Source: Candidatus Omnitrophica bacterium UBA6210 (GTDB lineage: Bacteria > Omnitrophota > Gorgyraeia > Velamenicoccales > Velamenicoccaceae). From it: DNA of 64,000 nucleotides. The stretch spans positions 71,454 to 135,453 of the forward strand of contig DISM01000002.1 in assembly GCA_002421805.1 (NCBI GenBank). Reading direction: 5' to 3'. The notes under the pieces are model-generated. The model had not been told where the DNA came from, made no database searches, and saw only the letters and a program-made list of their open reading frames with translations. The position numbers were made by a program, and so were the translations under genes. Shown here in pieces: positions 1 to 8,069 of the stretch. Every line of letters starts with the position of its first letter. The stretch's first letter is position 1.

Positions 1-66
1 CTCGTCGTCTCTGGCATTCCTTACGCCATCAAAAAAAATGGAAAAACTAAAAACTACTCTTTATAG
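1..66 (+). CDS. cobU: 3' end of adenosylcobinamide kinase/guanylyltransferase (CobU), partial
   Basis: An open frame enters from the left edge and stops with TAG at 64-66. The 21 visible residues include VVSGIPYAIKK, which resembles the usual end of CobU (VV-(A/S)-G-(I/L)-P...K). The assignment leans on context: the frame overlaps the start of cobT and cobS follows, and cobU-cobT-cobS is a standard nucleotide-loop assembly order. CobU phosphorylates adenosylcobinamide and converts it to adenosylcobinamide-GDP, the substrate of CobS. Too little is present to test active-site residues. Confidence 0.6.
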   Translation, partial: LVVSGIPYAIKKNGKTKNYSL

Positions 67-1096
67 CATCCGAGGCGTCAAAAAAGAACTCCTGCTGACG
101 GCCCAAAAGCATCTCGACACCCTCACCAAACCCCAAGGCAGCCTGGGAAGGATGGAAGACCTGGCCTGCCGGATTATCGCTATCAGAGATACACATACGG
201 CAGGACTCTCGCGCAAAACTATTTTTACGTTCGCGGCGGACCACGGCGTAACGGAAGAAGGCATCAGTGCATTCCCAAGAGAAGTCACGGCCCAGATGGT
301 TGCCAATTTTCTCAACGGCGGCGCAGCTATCAACGTTCTGGCCAGGCACGCAGGCGCACGCGTGGTGGTTGCCGACCTCGGGGTTGTCGTCGACCTTGAG
401 CCCCAGCAGGGACTCATCATCGAAAAGATCAATTATGGAACGAAAAACATGGTCCGAGGACCGGCCATGACCCGCAAAGAATGCATGCGTGCCATAGAGA
501 CAGGCATTAACCTTCTAAATGCGGAACACAGAAAGGGGCTCGACATCGCAGGAACGGGAGAGATGGGTATCGGCAACACCACTTCTGCCAGCGCTATTAC
601 CGCCGCCCTTCTCAAGAAACCCGCTTCCTATGTGACGGGCAGGGGAACGGGCATTGATGACGAAAATCTCAAGCGGAAAATCGACACGGTCAGAAAAAGC
701 ATCGCCGTCAATCGTCCCGATCCCTGCGATCCCCTGGACGTCCTGGCAAAAGTCGGGGGATTCGAAATCGCAGGCCTTGTGGGCGTCATCCTCGCCGCCG
801 CAGCCAAAAAAATTCCCGTGGTCATAGACGGCTTTATTTCCGGGGCTGCGGCGCTTTGTGCCTATCAGCTGACGCCTGCGGCCGGCGACTATATGATCGC
901 CAGCCATTGTTCCGCAGAGCGAGGACACCGTCTCATCCTGAACCACATGAAACAAACGCCCCTTCTGGACCTCGGCCTACGGCTCGGCGAAGGAACGGGA
1001 GCGGCCTTAAGCATGTTCATCGTCGATGCGGCTCTAAAAATCTACAATGAAATGGCCACGTTCACGGGGGCCGGGGTCTCCGAAAAAAAGCCATGA
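38..1096 (+). CDS. cobT: nicotinate-nucleotide--dimethylbenzimidazole phosphoribosyltransferase
   Basis: CobT transfers the phosphoribosyl group of nicotinate mononucleotide to a lower-ligand base, making alpha-ribazole phosphate for cobalamin. The 352-residue length is normal. Visible family motifs are KPQGSLG (31-37), the ADHGVTEEGISAFP block (67-80), GTGEMGIGNTTSASA (about 172-186) and the C-terminal RLGEGTGAA segment that carries the catalytic glutamate. The ATG lies 29 bases inside the end of cobU, and the last four bases overlap cobS (ATGA), so the genes are translationally coupled. No genes for making dimethylbenzimidazole are seen in the window, so this fits salvage and remodelling of corrinoids rather than a full pathway. 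Confidence 0.97.
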   Translation: MEKLKTTLYSIRGVKKELLLTAQKHLDTLTKPQGSLGRMEDLACRIIAIRDTHTAGLSRKTIFTFAADHGVTEEGISAFPREVTAQMVANFLNGGAAINVLARHAGARVVVADLGVVVDLEPQQGLIIEKINYGTKNMVRGPAMTRKECMRAIETGINLLNAEHRKGLDIAGTGEMGIGNTTSASAITAALLKKPASYVTGRGTGIDDENLKRKIDTVRKSIAVNRPDPCDPLDVLAKVGGFEIAGLVGVILAAAAKKIPVVIDGFISGAAALCAYQLTPAAGDYMIASHCSAERGHRLILNHMKQTPLLDLGLRLGEGTGAALSMFIVDAALKIYNEMATFTGAGVSEKKP

Positions 1097-1839
1097 CAAG
1101 CTTTCTTCTGTCTCTTCAGTTTTTGACCATCATTCCCGTACGCATCAGGCATTTCGAAGAACGCAAGATGGCGCATGCAGCTATGTTCTTCCCAGCGGTC
1201 GGCTGCATCCTCGGCATCCTTCTGACCCTTTTGTACGGAGCCTGTCTGAGATGCGGATTCTCGCCATTGGCGTCAAGCACCGTCTGCGTCGTTGCCTTGA
1301 TTATCCTGACGGGAGGGATGCATTTGGACGGATTAGCGGATACCTTAGACGCCATAGGCAGCTCCAAAGACCGCCAGACCATGCTCGCCATTATGCGCGA
1401 GCCGACTACAGGAGCGCTGGGAGTCGTCGGCCTCGTCTGCATCATCGTTTCAAAAATAGTCTTCTTGTCAGAGATCCCGCCGGAATTTGTGCCGGCCGCC
1501 ATCATCTTCATGACGACATTCAGCCGGTGGTCACAAGTCCTCATCATCACTGTTTTTCCGTATGCCAGAAAAGACGGCAAGGCATCTGCATTCGCCAGAG
1601 GAAAATCTCCGCGTCTCTGGGCCATAGCAACCGCCTTTGCCATTCTTGTGGCGATCATTCTGCGGCCAGCCCTCGGACTCATCGTTTTTTGTCTTTCCGG
1701 GTGTTTTTCATACGTCTGCGCCGCCATCATCCATCGCATCATCCACGGCTATACCGGCGACACACTGGGCGCTGTGACCGAAACAACCGAAACATTCATC
1801 TTGCTGTGTCTGTCAATAACAAAAGGGGTCTTCTTATGA
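1093..1839 (+). CDS. cobS: adenosylcobinamide-GDP ribazoletransferase (cobalamin synthase)
   Basis: CobS joins adenosylcobinamide-GDP to alpha-ribazole (phosphate), the last assembly step, and is an integral inner-membrane protein. The 248-residue product is mostly hydrophobic with several membrane segments and has the family signature GGMHLDGLADTLDAIGS (about 74-90), followed by the conserved M-REPTTGALG region. Its ATG overlaps the cobT stop, and its own TGA overlaps the next ATG at 1836. Length and motifs match the family without gaps. Confidence 0.97.
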   Translation: MTSFLLSLQFLTIIPVRIRHFEERKMAHAAMFFPAVGCILGILLTLLYGACLRCGFSPLASSTVCVVALIILTGGMHLDGLADTLDAIGSSKDRQTMLAIMREPTTGALGVVGLVCIIVSKIVFLSEIPPEFVPAAIIFMTTFSRWSQVLIITVFPYARKDGKASAFARGKSPRLWAIATAFAILVAIILRPALGLIVFCLSGCFSYVCAAIIHRIIHGYTGDTLGAVTETTETFILLCLSITKGVFL

Positions 1840-2510
1840 ATGTCAAAAACGCCATCGCCTCCTGGAGCGGAGGCAAAGACAGCTGTCTGGCCTGCTACAA
1901 GGCCATGAAAAACGGATATAACGTCAAATATCTTTTGAACTTTATCTCCCGCGAATCCAGGCGTGGATGTTTTCACGGCATAGAATCCGCCTTGATGAAA
2001 TTACAGGCAGAATTGATCGGCGTTCCCCTCGTCCAAAAAGAAGTGACGGCCGATATGAAAAAATATGAGGAGGAGTTCAAGGAAGGCGTCACGGAACTCA
2101 AGAAACAAGACATCAACCACATGGTCTTCGGAGACATCTTTCTGCTCGACCAGATCAATTGGGTCGAACGCGTTTGCCGAGACATCGGCATAACGCCCGT
2201 TGAGCCTCTCTGGGAAAACAAACCTGAAAATATCGTAGACGAATTCGTAAGCCTGGGATTTGAGGCCATCATCGTCAGTTGTCAGGCAGAAAAACTGGGC
2301 AAAGAATTCATCGGGAGAACCATCGATAAGACTCTCGCTGCGGAACTAAAAAACAGGGGGGTTTGTCCATGCGGAGAAAACGGCGAGTTCCACACCCTAG
2401 TCGTCAACGGCCCCAACTTCAAAAGAAAGATCAGGATATGTGAAAGCGAACCGATCCTCAAAGAAGGCTTCTGGAAACACTGGTTCATGGATATTCGAAA
2501 ATTTGAATAA
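1836..2510 (+). CDS. PP-loop ATP pyrophosphatase of the diphthine--ammonia ligase-like family
   Basis: The 224-residue product starts MNVKNAIASWSGGKDSCLAC; SGGKDS (11-16) is the PP-loop that binds ATP in N-type pyrophosphatases. The remainder follows the bacterial Dph6-like family (conserved GENGEFHTLV near residue 195). Bacteria have no diphthamide, so the substrate is not the eukaryotic one. Position is informative: ATG overlaps the cobS stop and the gene lies directly before the cobalamin riboswitch, so a role in corrinoid amidation or side-chain salvage is a reasonable inference but not shown. The frame is open far upstream of 1836, but that part runs through cobS in another frame and is not used. 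Confidence 0.85.
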   Translation: MNVKNAIASWSGGKDSCLACYKAMKNGYNVKYLLNFISRESRRGCFHGIESALMKLQAELIGVPLVQKEVTADMKKYEEEFKEGVTELKKQDINHMVFGDIFLLDQINWVERVCRDIGITPVEPLWENKPENIVDEFVSLGFEAIIVSCQAEKLGKEFIGRTIDKTLAAELKNRGVCPCGENGEFHTLVVNGPNFKRKIRICESEPILKEGFWKHWFMDIRKFE

Positions 2511-2544
2511 ACCACGCCGAAAAATCAGGAATTCGGCGGACAAA

Positions 2545-2665
2545 CACAAAACGAGTCCAGATCGACGAAGGAAATCCTGGTGAAAATCCCAGGTGCTGCC
2601 GCGCAACGGTAAACCCGACTAAGCAAAAGGGGAGCCCGGTCGATCGTCGATCCTGGCAAGTACCC
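2545..2665 (+). promoter_or_regulatory. adenosylcobalamin riboswitch
   Basis: The 179-base gap before btuB carries the conserved cobalamin-element core: GGTGAAAATCCCAGG, then the B12 box GCTGCCGCGCAACGGTAA at about 2594-2611, then an AGCCCGG segment. This is the class that sequesters downstream ribosome-binding or forms a terminator when cobalamin is bound. Here the SD GGAGG sits at about 2680, close to the 3' end of the element, which favours translational control. Boundaries are approximate. It predicts repression of the btuB-tonB uptake pair when B12 is plentiful. Confidence 0.93.
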
Positions 2666-2689
2666 TCGCGAAGAGGGGAAGGAGGAAAC

Positions 2690-4525
2690 ATGCGTTGGCT
2701 TAGCTGGAGGATCGTCTTTTGTTGGCTTGCGTTCGCAACCCCCGTTTTTGCCCAAACAACAGATAAGGCAAATCCGGTCAACCTCGAAAAGATCGTCATT
2801 ACATCTTCAAGGACCCCCCAAAACCCCGATGAAGTCACCCGAACCGTTGACGTCATCACGGCGCAGGATATTGCAGAATCGGACGCCCGGGATCTGTCCA
2901 CTCTATTGACGCAACTCACATCGATCAACATCAACAGTTACGGCGGCCCCGGTGCCGTAAAGACGTTACGCATGAGAGGTTCAACCGCCTCTCAGGTCCT
3001 CGTTCTTATGGATGGCCGGCCCCTGAACAACCCCCGGGACGGGGAAGTGGACCTAAACCTTATTCCTCTGACCAACATCGAGCGCGTGGAAATCGTCCAC
3101 GGTCCCGGTTCCAGTCTTTATGGCCAGGGGGCGATGGGCGGAGTAATCAACATTATCACGAAAAACCCGCCTTTAGAAAAACAGGAAACCATGCTCTCAA
3201 CGGAATACGGCACCTTCAATACAACACTGGAACGCTTTCTATATGGCGCTGCTGCCGGCAATCTAGGCGCTCTTATTACAGGCGAATACGGTTACTCGAG
3301 CGGTTATCGCGAAAACTCCGCCTATGAAACAAAAAACGGCAGCGCCAAAATCACCTACAAGATCAATGAAAGTCATGATCTCGTATTTTCCACGGCCCTT
3401 GTGAACCAGCTCGCCGGCACGCCAGGCTCTACGGCTTACCCTGATTCTGACGACAAGCAGAAAACCGTCACAAGTTTTTACGACCTGACGTGGATCTTCA
3501 AACCAAGCCGGGACGCCTCACTTTCCCTCAAGGTCTACCAGTCAAACGATCAGCTGACGTTTGCAGAACACACAACGACGTTCAGCAAATCGGTCCATAC
3601 GACAAAGGCTATCGGGGCAGACCTTCAAAGCAACTACCGGTTTCTTGAAAACCTTCTGGGGATAGCCGGCTTCAACTATGTGATCAATACCAATGCCAGC
3701 ACGGATACGGGAAAACACAAATACGATCTCAAGGCTGGATTCCTGGAAATACAGTGGGACGCCCTAGAAAACCTTCATATCAACACAGGGGCCCGCGTAG
3801 ATGATTATTCGAACTTTGGCAGCCAGGTCGACCCTTCCTTAAGTTGTGCCTACCAATTCAACGATCACGTGACCTTTAGAAGTGCGGTAGGCCGTTCCTT
3901 CCGCGCCCCGACATTCAATGAACTTTACTGGCCTAATGACGGCTGGTCGGAAGGCAACCCTAACCTTAAGCCGGAGACAGGAATTTCCGAAGAGATCGGC
4001 GCAGATATCCGATGGCTTGACAGGATCAGAACTGGCCTGACATTCTACAGGACCGAATATGACGACCTCATCATCTGGGCCGAAGACACGCCTTACTTCT
4101 GGACGACCAAAAATGTCGACCGCGCCATGATCTACGGCGTGGAATGTCAAAACGTCGTGGCTTTGACCGACCACCTTTCCTGGGAAATCAATTACACGTT
4201 TTTGTCCGCAAAAAACAGCGATACGCACAAAGAACTTCCTTATCGGCCGCACCACAAAATCGATCATAAGCTAACCTGGCGCAACAACGACGGACTTGTC
4301 TGCAGCGCCACCGCCGAATGGGTCGGAAGCCGCTTCTCCGACTCGGCCAATACGACAAAGGTCAAAGGATACTTTGTCGTCGGCTTGAGTCTCTCTAAAA
4401 CCATCAACCGCCACGCCACATATTTTGCGCGTATCGACAACATGCTGGCCAAAAAATACGAGGTGATGAACGGCTATCCTCAACCAGGGTTTTCTTTCAC
4501 CAATGGCATCAAGGTCGAATTTTAA
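2690..4525 (+). CDS. btuB: TonB-dependent outer-membrane receptor, BtuB type
   Basis: A 611-residue outer-membrane beta-barrel that would import corrinoids using the proton motive force relayed by TonB. A signal peptide ends near FAQ (residue 22). The TonB-box region LEKIVITSSRTPQ is at about 33-45, the plug domain runs to about 160 (MRGSTASQVLVLMDGRPLNN, then GPGSSLYGQGAMGGVINI), and the barrel ends in a terminal phenylalanine, as outer-membrane proteins do. The start is fixed by GGAGG eight bases upstream. Substrate assignment rests on the cobalamin riboswitch in front and the cobalamin genes upstream. Confidence 0.95.
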   Translation: MRWLSWRIVFCWLAFATPVFAQTTDKANPVNLEKIVITSSRTPQNPDEVTRTVDVITAQDIAESDARDLSTLLTQLTSININSYGGPGAVKTLRMRGSTASQVLVLMDGRPLNNPRDGEVDLNLIPLTNIERVEIVHGPGSSLYGQGAMGGVINIITKNPPLEKQETMLSTEYGTFNTTLERFLYGAAAGNLGALITGEYGYSSGYRENSAYETKNGSAKITYKINESHDLVFSTALVNQLAGTPGSTAYPDSDDKQKTVTSFYDLTWIFKPSRDASLSLKVYQSNDQLTFAEHTTTFSKSVHTTKAIGADLQSNYRFLENLLGIAGFNYVINTNASTDTGKHKYDLKAGFLEIQWDALENLHINTGARVDDYSNFGSQVDPSLSCAYQFNDHVTFRSAVGRSFRAPTFNELYWPNDGWSEGNPNLKPETGISEEIGADIRWLDRIRTGLTFYRTEYDDLIIWAEDTPYFWTTKNVDRAMIYGVECQNVVALTDHLSWEINYTFLSAKNSDTHKELPYRPHHKIDHKLTWRNNDGLVCSATAEWVGSRFSDSANTTKVKGYFVVGLSLSKTINRHATYFARIDNMLAKKYEVMNGYPQPGFSFTNGIKVEF

Positions 4526-4580
4526 TCTTCTGCATACCCTACAAACCGAAGCGTTATCTTAGCCTTTTGAAGACAGAGAA

Positions 4581-4624
4581 AACGGGATCCCCGCCTCCGG
4601 CATATCGGAGGCAGGGATCCCGTT
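4581..4624. terminator. long perfect hairpin after btuB
   Basis: Left arm AACGGGATCCC (4581-4591) and GCCTCCG (4593-4599), loop GCATAT, right arms CGGAGGC (4606-4612) and GGGATCCCGTT (4614-4624), with one C/A mismatch. No U-tract follows, so it may be a processing or transcript-end structure rather than a standard intrinsic terminator. The inner GCCTCCG/CGGAGGC stem resembles the repeat cores at 5535-5777. Confidence 0.6.
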
Positions 4625-4652
4625 GCAATCCAGTCCTATGTTCTGCTACAAT
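4623..4652 (+). promoter_or_regulatory. sigma70-type promoter for the TonB gene
   Basis: TTGCAA (4623-4628), an 18-base spacer and TACAAT (4647-4652). The expected start site is at about 4659, which is the A of the ATG chosen for the downstream gene. The -35 box overlaps the last two bases of the upstream hairpin. Confidence 0.6.
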
Positions 4653-4658
4653 ATCGCC

Positions 4659-5336
4659 ATGACGGAAAATACCCTCTTCTACAGATGCCTGGCGCTCTCA
4701 GCCATCATACACGCGGGCCTGCTCTCGGTCCTGCCCAACCGGATCTTAACATATGCGCCGACGCAAAGACCCATCGAAGTCGCCTATGTCCAAAGCTTCG
4801 GCCAGGAAAAAGAAAAGGCGGACATCTCACCTGAGCCTGTCGCGCCAAAAGAACGGCGACAAATGCCGCCACAGCAGATAAGCACCTCTGAAGACAGCAA
4901 AAACATCCTCAAGGATTTTCTTAAAACGGAGATCTTCCAGCCGGAGCAGAAAACAGATCTCTCTGCACAGATGGATCCCACAGCCCAAAACCCGAAGAAG
5001 AAATCGGTACAAACACCCAATATCCCAGGTGAAACGTTCAATTCGCCGGAATATAAGAATTATTATCAGATCGTGCGCGAAAAGATCCGCAGGCAGGCCT
5101 ACAGGAACTACAGATATATCCAGGAGGGGGAGGTCTTTTTGACCTTCACGCTGGCGCGCTCGGGCGGACTCAAGGAAGTGCATGTGGATTCGGCTAAATC
5201 TGTCGAAGACGAGTACCTGCGCCGGATCGCCCTGGAGAGCGTCCAGCAATCTTCGCCATTCCCGGAATTCCCGATAAAACTTCAGGATAAAGAACAGCTT
5301 GCCTTTAACGTCATCATCTCTTTTGAGCTGAAGTGA
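4659..5336 (+). CDS. TonB C-terminal domain protein (energy transducer)
   Basis: A 225-residue protein with one N-terminal membrane helix (residues about 7-25), a proline- and charge-rich periplasmic linker and a C-terminal TonB/TolA-like domain (IREKIRRQAYRNYR...GEVFLTFTLARSGGLKEVHV...ALESVQQSSPFPEFP). It would carry proton-motive energy to an outer-membrane receptor, most likely the adjacent btuB product. The frame is open upstream to a TTG at 4623, but that would start translation inside a hairpin and the -35 box; the ATG at 4659 coincides with the predicted transcription start, so the mRNA is probably leaderless. ExbB/ExbD are not in this window. Confidence 0.87.
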   Translation: MTENTLFYRCLALSAIIHAGLLSVLPNRILTYAPTQRPIEVAYVQSFGQEKEKADISPEPVAPKERRQMPPQQISTSEDSKNILKDFLKTEIFQPEQKTDLSAQMDPTAQNPKKKSVQTPNIPGETFNSPEYKNYYQIVREKIRRQAYRNYRYIQEGEVFLTFTLARSGGLKEVHVDSAKSVEDEYLRRIALESVQQSSPFPEFPIKLQDKEQLAFNVIISFELK

Positions 5337-5427
5337 TCCCGGGTCATCCATGCGCCGGACAGGCGCAACAGCAATAACCACAAAATGTTCCGGCTTCTGG
5401 TTTGCCCAACACCGATGAATCTGCCTG

Positions 5428-5456
5428 TTGACAGCTCCGCAGCGTAGTGATATGAT
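5428..5456 (+). promoter_or_regulatory. strong sigma70 promoter upstream of rpsU
   Basis: TTGACA (5428-5433), a 17-base spacer and TATGAT (5451-5456). The predicted start is near 5463, giving a leader of about 325 bases before rpsU that contains the repeats described below. Bases 5337-5427 show no gene or clear signal. Confidence 0.7.
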
Positions 5457-5534
5457 TAGCGAATTGTGAAAAGGGGAAAATAGAACAAACGTTACCCCTT
5501 GTGTTTACATCTTGAAAATTTCTGTCTCACTCAG

Positions 5535-5574
5535 CCTCGCCAGAGGCGGGCCAGGTCGTTCGTGAAATGAACTT
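5535..5574 (+). repeat. 40-bp repeat, copy 1 (stem-loop core)
   Basis: Begins CCTCGCCAGAGGCGGGCCAG and ends at the ACTT of 5571-5574. It matches the 40 bases at 5700-5739 at about 36 positions. The CGCC-AGA-GGCG centre can form a short hairpin. It lies in the 450-base gap between the TonB gene and rpsU, in which no coding frame is credible. Confidence 0.8.
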
Positions 5575-5673
5575 CGCAGGCTCGCCTGTCCGTCAAGGCG
5601 GGCAGGCAGGAGTTAATCCGCCGGAGGCGGAAGAATACACTAAATAAAAAGAGACTCTTCGGCCAAAACGCTT

Positions 5674-5737
5674 GTCAATTTCACTCACAAACGCCTCGGC
5701 CTCGCCGGAGGCGGGCCAGGTCATTCGTGAAATTGAC
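5674..5737. repeat. inverted-repeat element containing copy 2 of the 40-bp repeat
   Basis: Perfect 11-bp outer arms GTCAATTTCAC (5674-5684) and GTGAAATTGAC (5727-5737) enclose a second hairpin, GGCCTCGCC-GGA-GGCGGGCC with one bulge. The repeat copy itself covers 5700-5739. The nested symmetrical design is like a small non-autonomous mobile repeat or a REP-type element. Confidence 0.75.
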
Positions 5738-5756
5738 TTAACGCAGGCCTCAGAGT

Positions 5757-5783
5757 CATCCCGCCAGAGGCGGGATGAGGAGA
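5757..5783 (+). promoter_or_regulatory. hairpin abutting the rpsU ribosome-binding site
   Basis: CATCCCGCC (5757-5765), loop AGA and GGCGGGATG (5769-5777) form a 9-bp perfect stem that ends directly before AGGAGA (5778-5783), the SD of rpsU. Such placement can expose or block the SD; which one is not known. Confidence 0.6.
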
Positions 5784-5787
5784 ATCA

Positions 5788-5949
5788 ATGTCGGAAGTTG
5801 AAGTCAGGAAAGACGAATCTTTCGAGGCGGCGCTTCGGCGTTTCAAGAGAAAAATAGAACGCGAAGGCATCCTCAAAGAGGTCAAAGACCGCAAGCACTA
5901 CGAAAAACCAAGCGAAAAAAAGAGAAAAAAAGCCCGCAGGAAATTCTGA
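5788..5949 (+). CDS. rpsU: 30S ribosomal protein S21
   Basis: A 53-residue very basic protein, MSEVEVRKDESFEAALRRF followed by KRKIEREGILKEVKDRKHYEKPSEKKRKKARRKF, matching S21 in length and sequence (the E-ALRRFKRK-E..GIL.E...R..Y.KPS..R.RK pattern). S21 is a small-subunit protein that helps initiation at SD sequences. The start ATG follows AGGAGA by four bases. It is too short for a 60-residue cut-off and is easily missed. It is followed after three bases by the sugar isomerase gene. Confidence 0.96.
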   Translation: MSEVEVRKDESFEAALRRFKRKIEREGILKEVKDRKHYEKPSEKKRKKARRKF

Positions 5950-5952
5950 CCT

Positions 5953-6867
5953 ATGTTGGCGCTGTCCACCGTCTGGAATGCCGGCCGAAGAGAGACAGGC
6001 CTTGAGGTTATCACAGAAATTCAGGGCACCGACATCTCTTGTGTCGAGCTGAACTTCTTCCTCGACTCAAAGATGGTGGAAGAGATCTTGGACTATTGCC
6101 GCACACACGGGCTTTCCATCGTCAGTCTCCACAATTTTTGTCCGGTCCCCGAGGGACTGGAACGCCTCAAAACCCTCCCCGATCATTTTTCACTTGCCGC
6201 CCTTGACGAAACTGAGAGGCTTTTAGCCGTTGATCATACACGCAATACCCTGCTGACGGCCCGCCGTTGCGGCGCGTCGTGTGTCGTTCTGCATTGCGGC
6301 CGCGCGGAGATAAAAGACAGGACGCGCCATCTCATCCGGCTTGCGCAGGAAGGCAAAAAAGAGACACAGGAATACCGGGAGGACTTCGCGGCCTTTGTGG
6401 AAGAACGCAAAAACAAAAGCCGCGGCCACGTCCCGCAACTCATCAAAAGCCTGAAAACCTTAAGCGAGACAGCCGAAGAATATGGACTCAGGCTCGGGAT
6501 CGAAAACAGGTTCTATTACCGCGAGATCCCCTTTTTGGACGAATTCGGGGAGATCTTTGGCGCGCTCGAAGGCAGGCCTGTGGGCTTATGGCTCGATGTC
6601 GGCCATAACTTTATCTTGGAACAACTGGGCTTCCTGACTCATGGGAAACTCCTTAAAGATTACGGCAGCCGGCTGATCGGCATCCATCTGCATAATGTCA
6701 ACAACCTCGTTGACCACCAGGCGGCCATGACCGGCCAGGTGAATTTCAACGATTTTAAACCCTACGTCCGGCCTGAAACCATCAAGGTCATGGAACTCCA
6801 CGGCCACGTGACACAAGAAGAGGTCAAAGAATCAGCCGTCTATTTCCGGGAGGTCTTCGGTGATTAG
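5953..6867 (+). CDS. sugar phosphate isomerase/epimerase-like TIM-barrel protein
   Basis: A 304-residue protein of the AP-endonuclease-2/xylose-isomerase-like TIM-barrel family. Metal-binding-type motifs are in order: SLHNF (about 57-61), VVLHCGRAEIKDRT (about 111-124), LGIENRFYY (about 180-188), LWLDVGHN (about 212-219) and IGIHLHNVN (about 244-252), and a late VMELHG. This fold covers isomerases, epimerases and endonuclease IV; the substrate cannot be read. The start is close behind rpsU, and the last eight bases overlap the next gene. Confidence 0.85.
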   Translation: MLALSTVWNAGRRETGLEVITEIQGTDISCVELNFFLDSKMVEEILDYCRTHGLSIVSLHNFCPVPEGLERLKTLPDHFSLAALDETERLLAVDHTRNTLLTARRCGASCVVLHCGRAEIKDRTRHLIRLAQEGKKETQEYREDFAAFVEERKNKSRGHVPQLIKSLKTLSETAEEYGLRLGIENRFYYREIPFLDEFGEIFGALEGRPVGLWLDVGHNFILEQLGFLTHGKLLKDYGSRLIGIHLHNVNNLVDHQAAMTGQVNFNDFKPYVRPETIKVMELHGHVTQEEVKESAVYFREVFGD

Positions 6868-7669
6868 GCAGCCGGCGGTAGCAGGCCAATTCTATCCTTC
6901 GGACCCCCAACGCCTTAAAAGCCTCATCGCTTCTCTTTTGGATAAAAAAGAGGCAGAGAAGGAACGGGCTCTCGCCTGCGTCCTGCCGCACGCAGGTTAC
7001 GTCTATTCGGCAAAAGTAGCGGCTGCGGCGCTCTCATCGATCGCCCTGCCCGACACCTGTGTCATCCTCGGACCAAATCATACGGGCTTCGGGACACCTG
7101 CCAGCATCATGACAGAAGGACAGTGGCAGACGCCCCTTGGAACGATCGACATTGACACCGGGATGGCCCGTTCGATCCTGGGGCGTTCCGGCTATCTCCA
7201 GGACGACGGATTGGCCCATGTCTATGAGCATTCGATCGAAGTCCAGTTGCCCCTCATTCGCCAGATCAAAGGCGCGACATTCCGCTTTGTGCCCATCATC
7301 CTTGCCAGCGAGGAAAAATTGATGTATAAAGATATAGCACACAGCATCGCGGCGGCAGTCCGGGAAGCCAAAAAAGACGTCCTGGTCATCGCCAGTTCGG
7401 ATATGACCCATTACGAGCCCCAAAAGCTCGCGATGGAAAAAGACCAGAAAGCCATCGAGGCGATGTTGGCCTTGGATACAGACGAACTGCAGGACAGGAT
7501 CCAACGCCTCCATATCTCCATGTGCGGATACATGCCGGCCATCGTCGCGATCATGGCAGCCAAAGAGCTCGGAGCCAAGACCGCGCGCCTGGCCGCTTAT
7601 CAAACAAGCGGAGACGTTTCCGGGGACTATTCCTCGGTCGTTGGGTATGCCGGGATCGTGATCTGCTGA
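6860..7669 (+). CDS. MEMO1 family protein (AmmeMemoRadiSam system protein B)
   Basis: A 269-residue product starting with GTG (MIRQPAVAGQFYPSDPQRL). It has the MEMO1/class III extradiol dioxygenase-like pattern: PHAGYVYS (about 44-51), LGPNHTGFG, YEHSIEVQLPLI (about 121-132) and SSDMTHYEP (about 180-188), whose His and Asp residues line a metal site. MEMO proteins bind iron or copper; the bacterial reaction is unknown. It often occurs with AMMECR1 and a radical SAM partner; neither is adjacent here. GTG is used because it is the first start matching the family N-terminus and overlaps the previous stop. Confidence 0.92.
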   Translation: MIRQPAVAGQFYPSDPQRLKSLIASLLDKKEAEKERALACVLPHAGYVYSAKVAAAALSSIALPDTCVILGPNHTGFGTPASIMTEGQWQTPLGTIDIDTGMARSILGRSGYLQDDGLAHVYEHSIEVQLPLIRQIKGATFRFVPIILASEEKLMYKDIAHSIAAAVREAKKDVLVIASSDMTHYEPQKLAMEKDQKAIEAMLALDTDELQDRIQRLHISMCGYMPAIVAIMAAKELGAKTARLAAYQTSGDVSGDYSSVVGYAGIVIC

Positions 7670-7702
7670 CAAATGAATCCAACAGAATAACAGCGAGGGC
7701 GC

Positions 7703-8059
7703 ATGATGGACGAAAATTTAAAAAAGAAAGTAGACGAGGGCTGGAAAGACAAGATCAAACAAGAACCGGCAGAGGTCCCGCCGGATGCCGGGAAAGAAAA
7801 AGAGATACCCGAACCAAGCTTCCGCCTTTTTGTGACAAGCCTGGCTATGCAGGCGTGGATCGCCCTGGGCGCCATTCCCAACCCCATGACCGACAAAACG
7901 GAAGAAGACATCGCCCAGGCCAAATTCCTGATCGACAGTATTGAGATGCTCGAACAGAAAACCAATGGAAACCTCGACAAGGAGGAGGCAGAAATGCTCG
8001 AACACCTCCTTTATGAATTGCGCATGGCCTACGTGGGCAAAACAACAAAAGTTCAATAA
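7703..8059 (+). CDS. DUF1844 domain protein
   Basis: A 118-residue protein whose second half (FRLFVTSLAMQAWIALGAIPNP, then AKFLIDSIEMLEQKTNGNL and EEAEMLEHLLYELRMAYV) is a clear DUF1844 domain, a short helical domain of unknown function common in PVC, Acidobacteria and Deltaproteobacteria. The first 35 residues are charged and low in complexity. Two methionines start the frame and either could be used. aroQ follows 10 bases later. Confidence 0.88.
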   Translation: MMDENLKKKVDEGWKDKIKQEPAEVPPDAGKEKEIPEPSFRLFVTSLAMQAWIALGAIPNPMTDKTEEDIAQAKFLIDSIEMLEQKTNGNLDKEEAEMLEHLLYELRMAYVGKTTKVQ

Positions 8060-8069
8060 AGGACAAACC

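Noticed and set aside
1047..1835. Upstream extension of the PP-loop ATPase frame
   Set aside because: The extension runs through cobS in another frame, is Arg/His-rich without family match, and the ATG at 1836 gives the expected N-terminus.
5672..5857. 61-codon frame across the rpsU leader
   Set aside because: It reads through repeats and into rpsU out of frame; rpsU at 5788 is certain.
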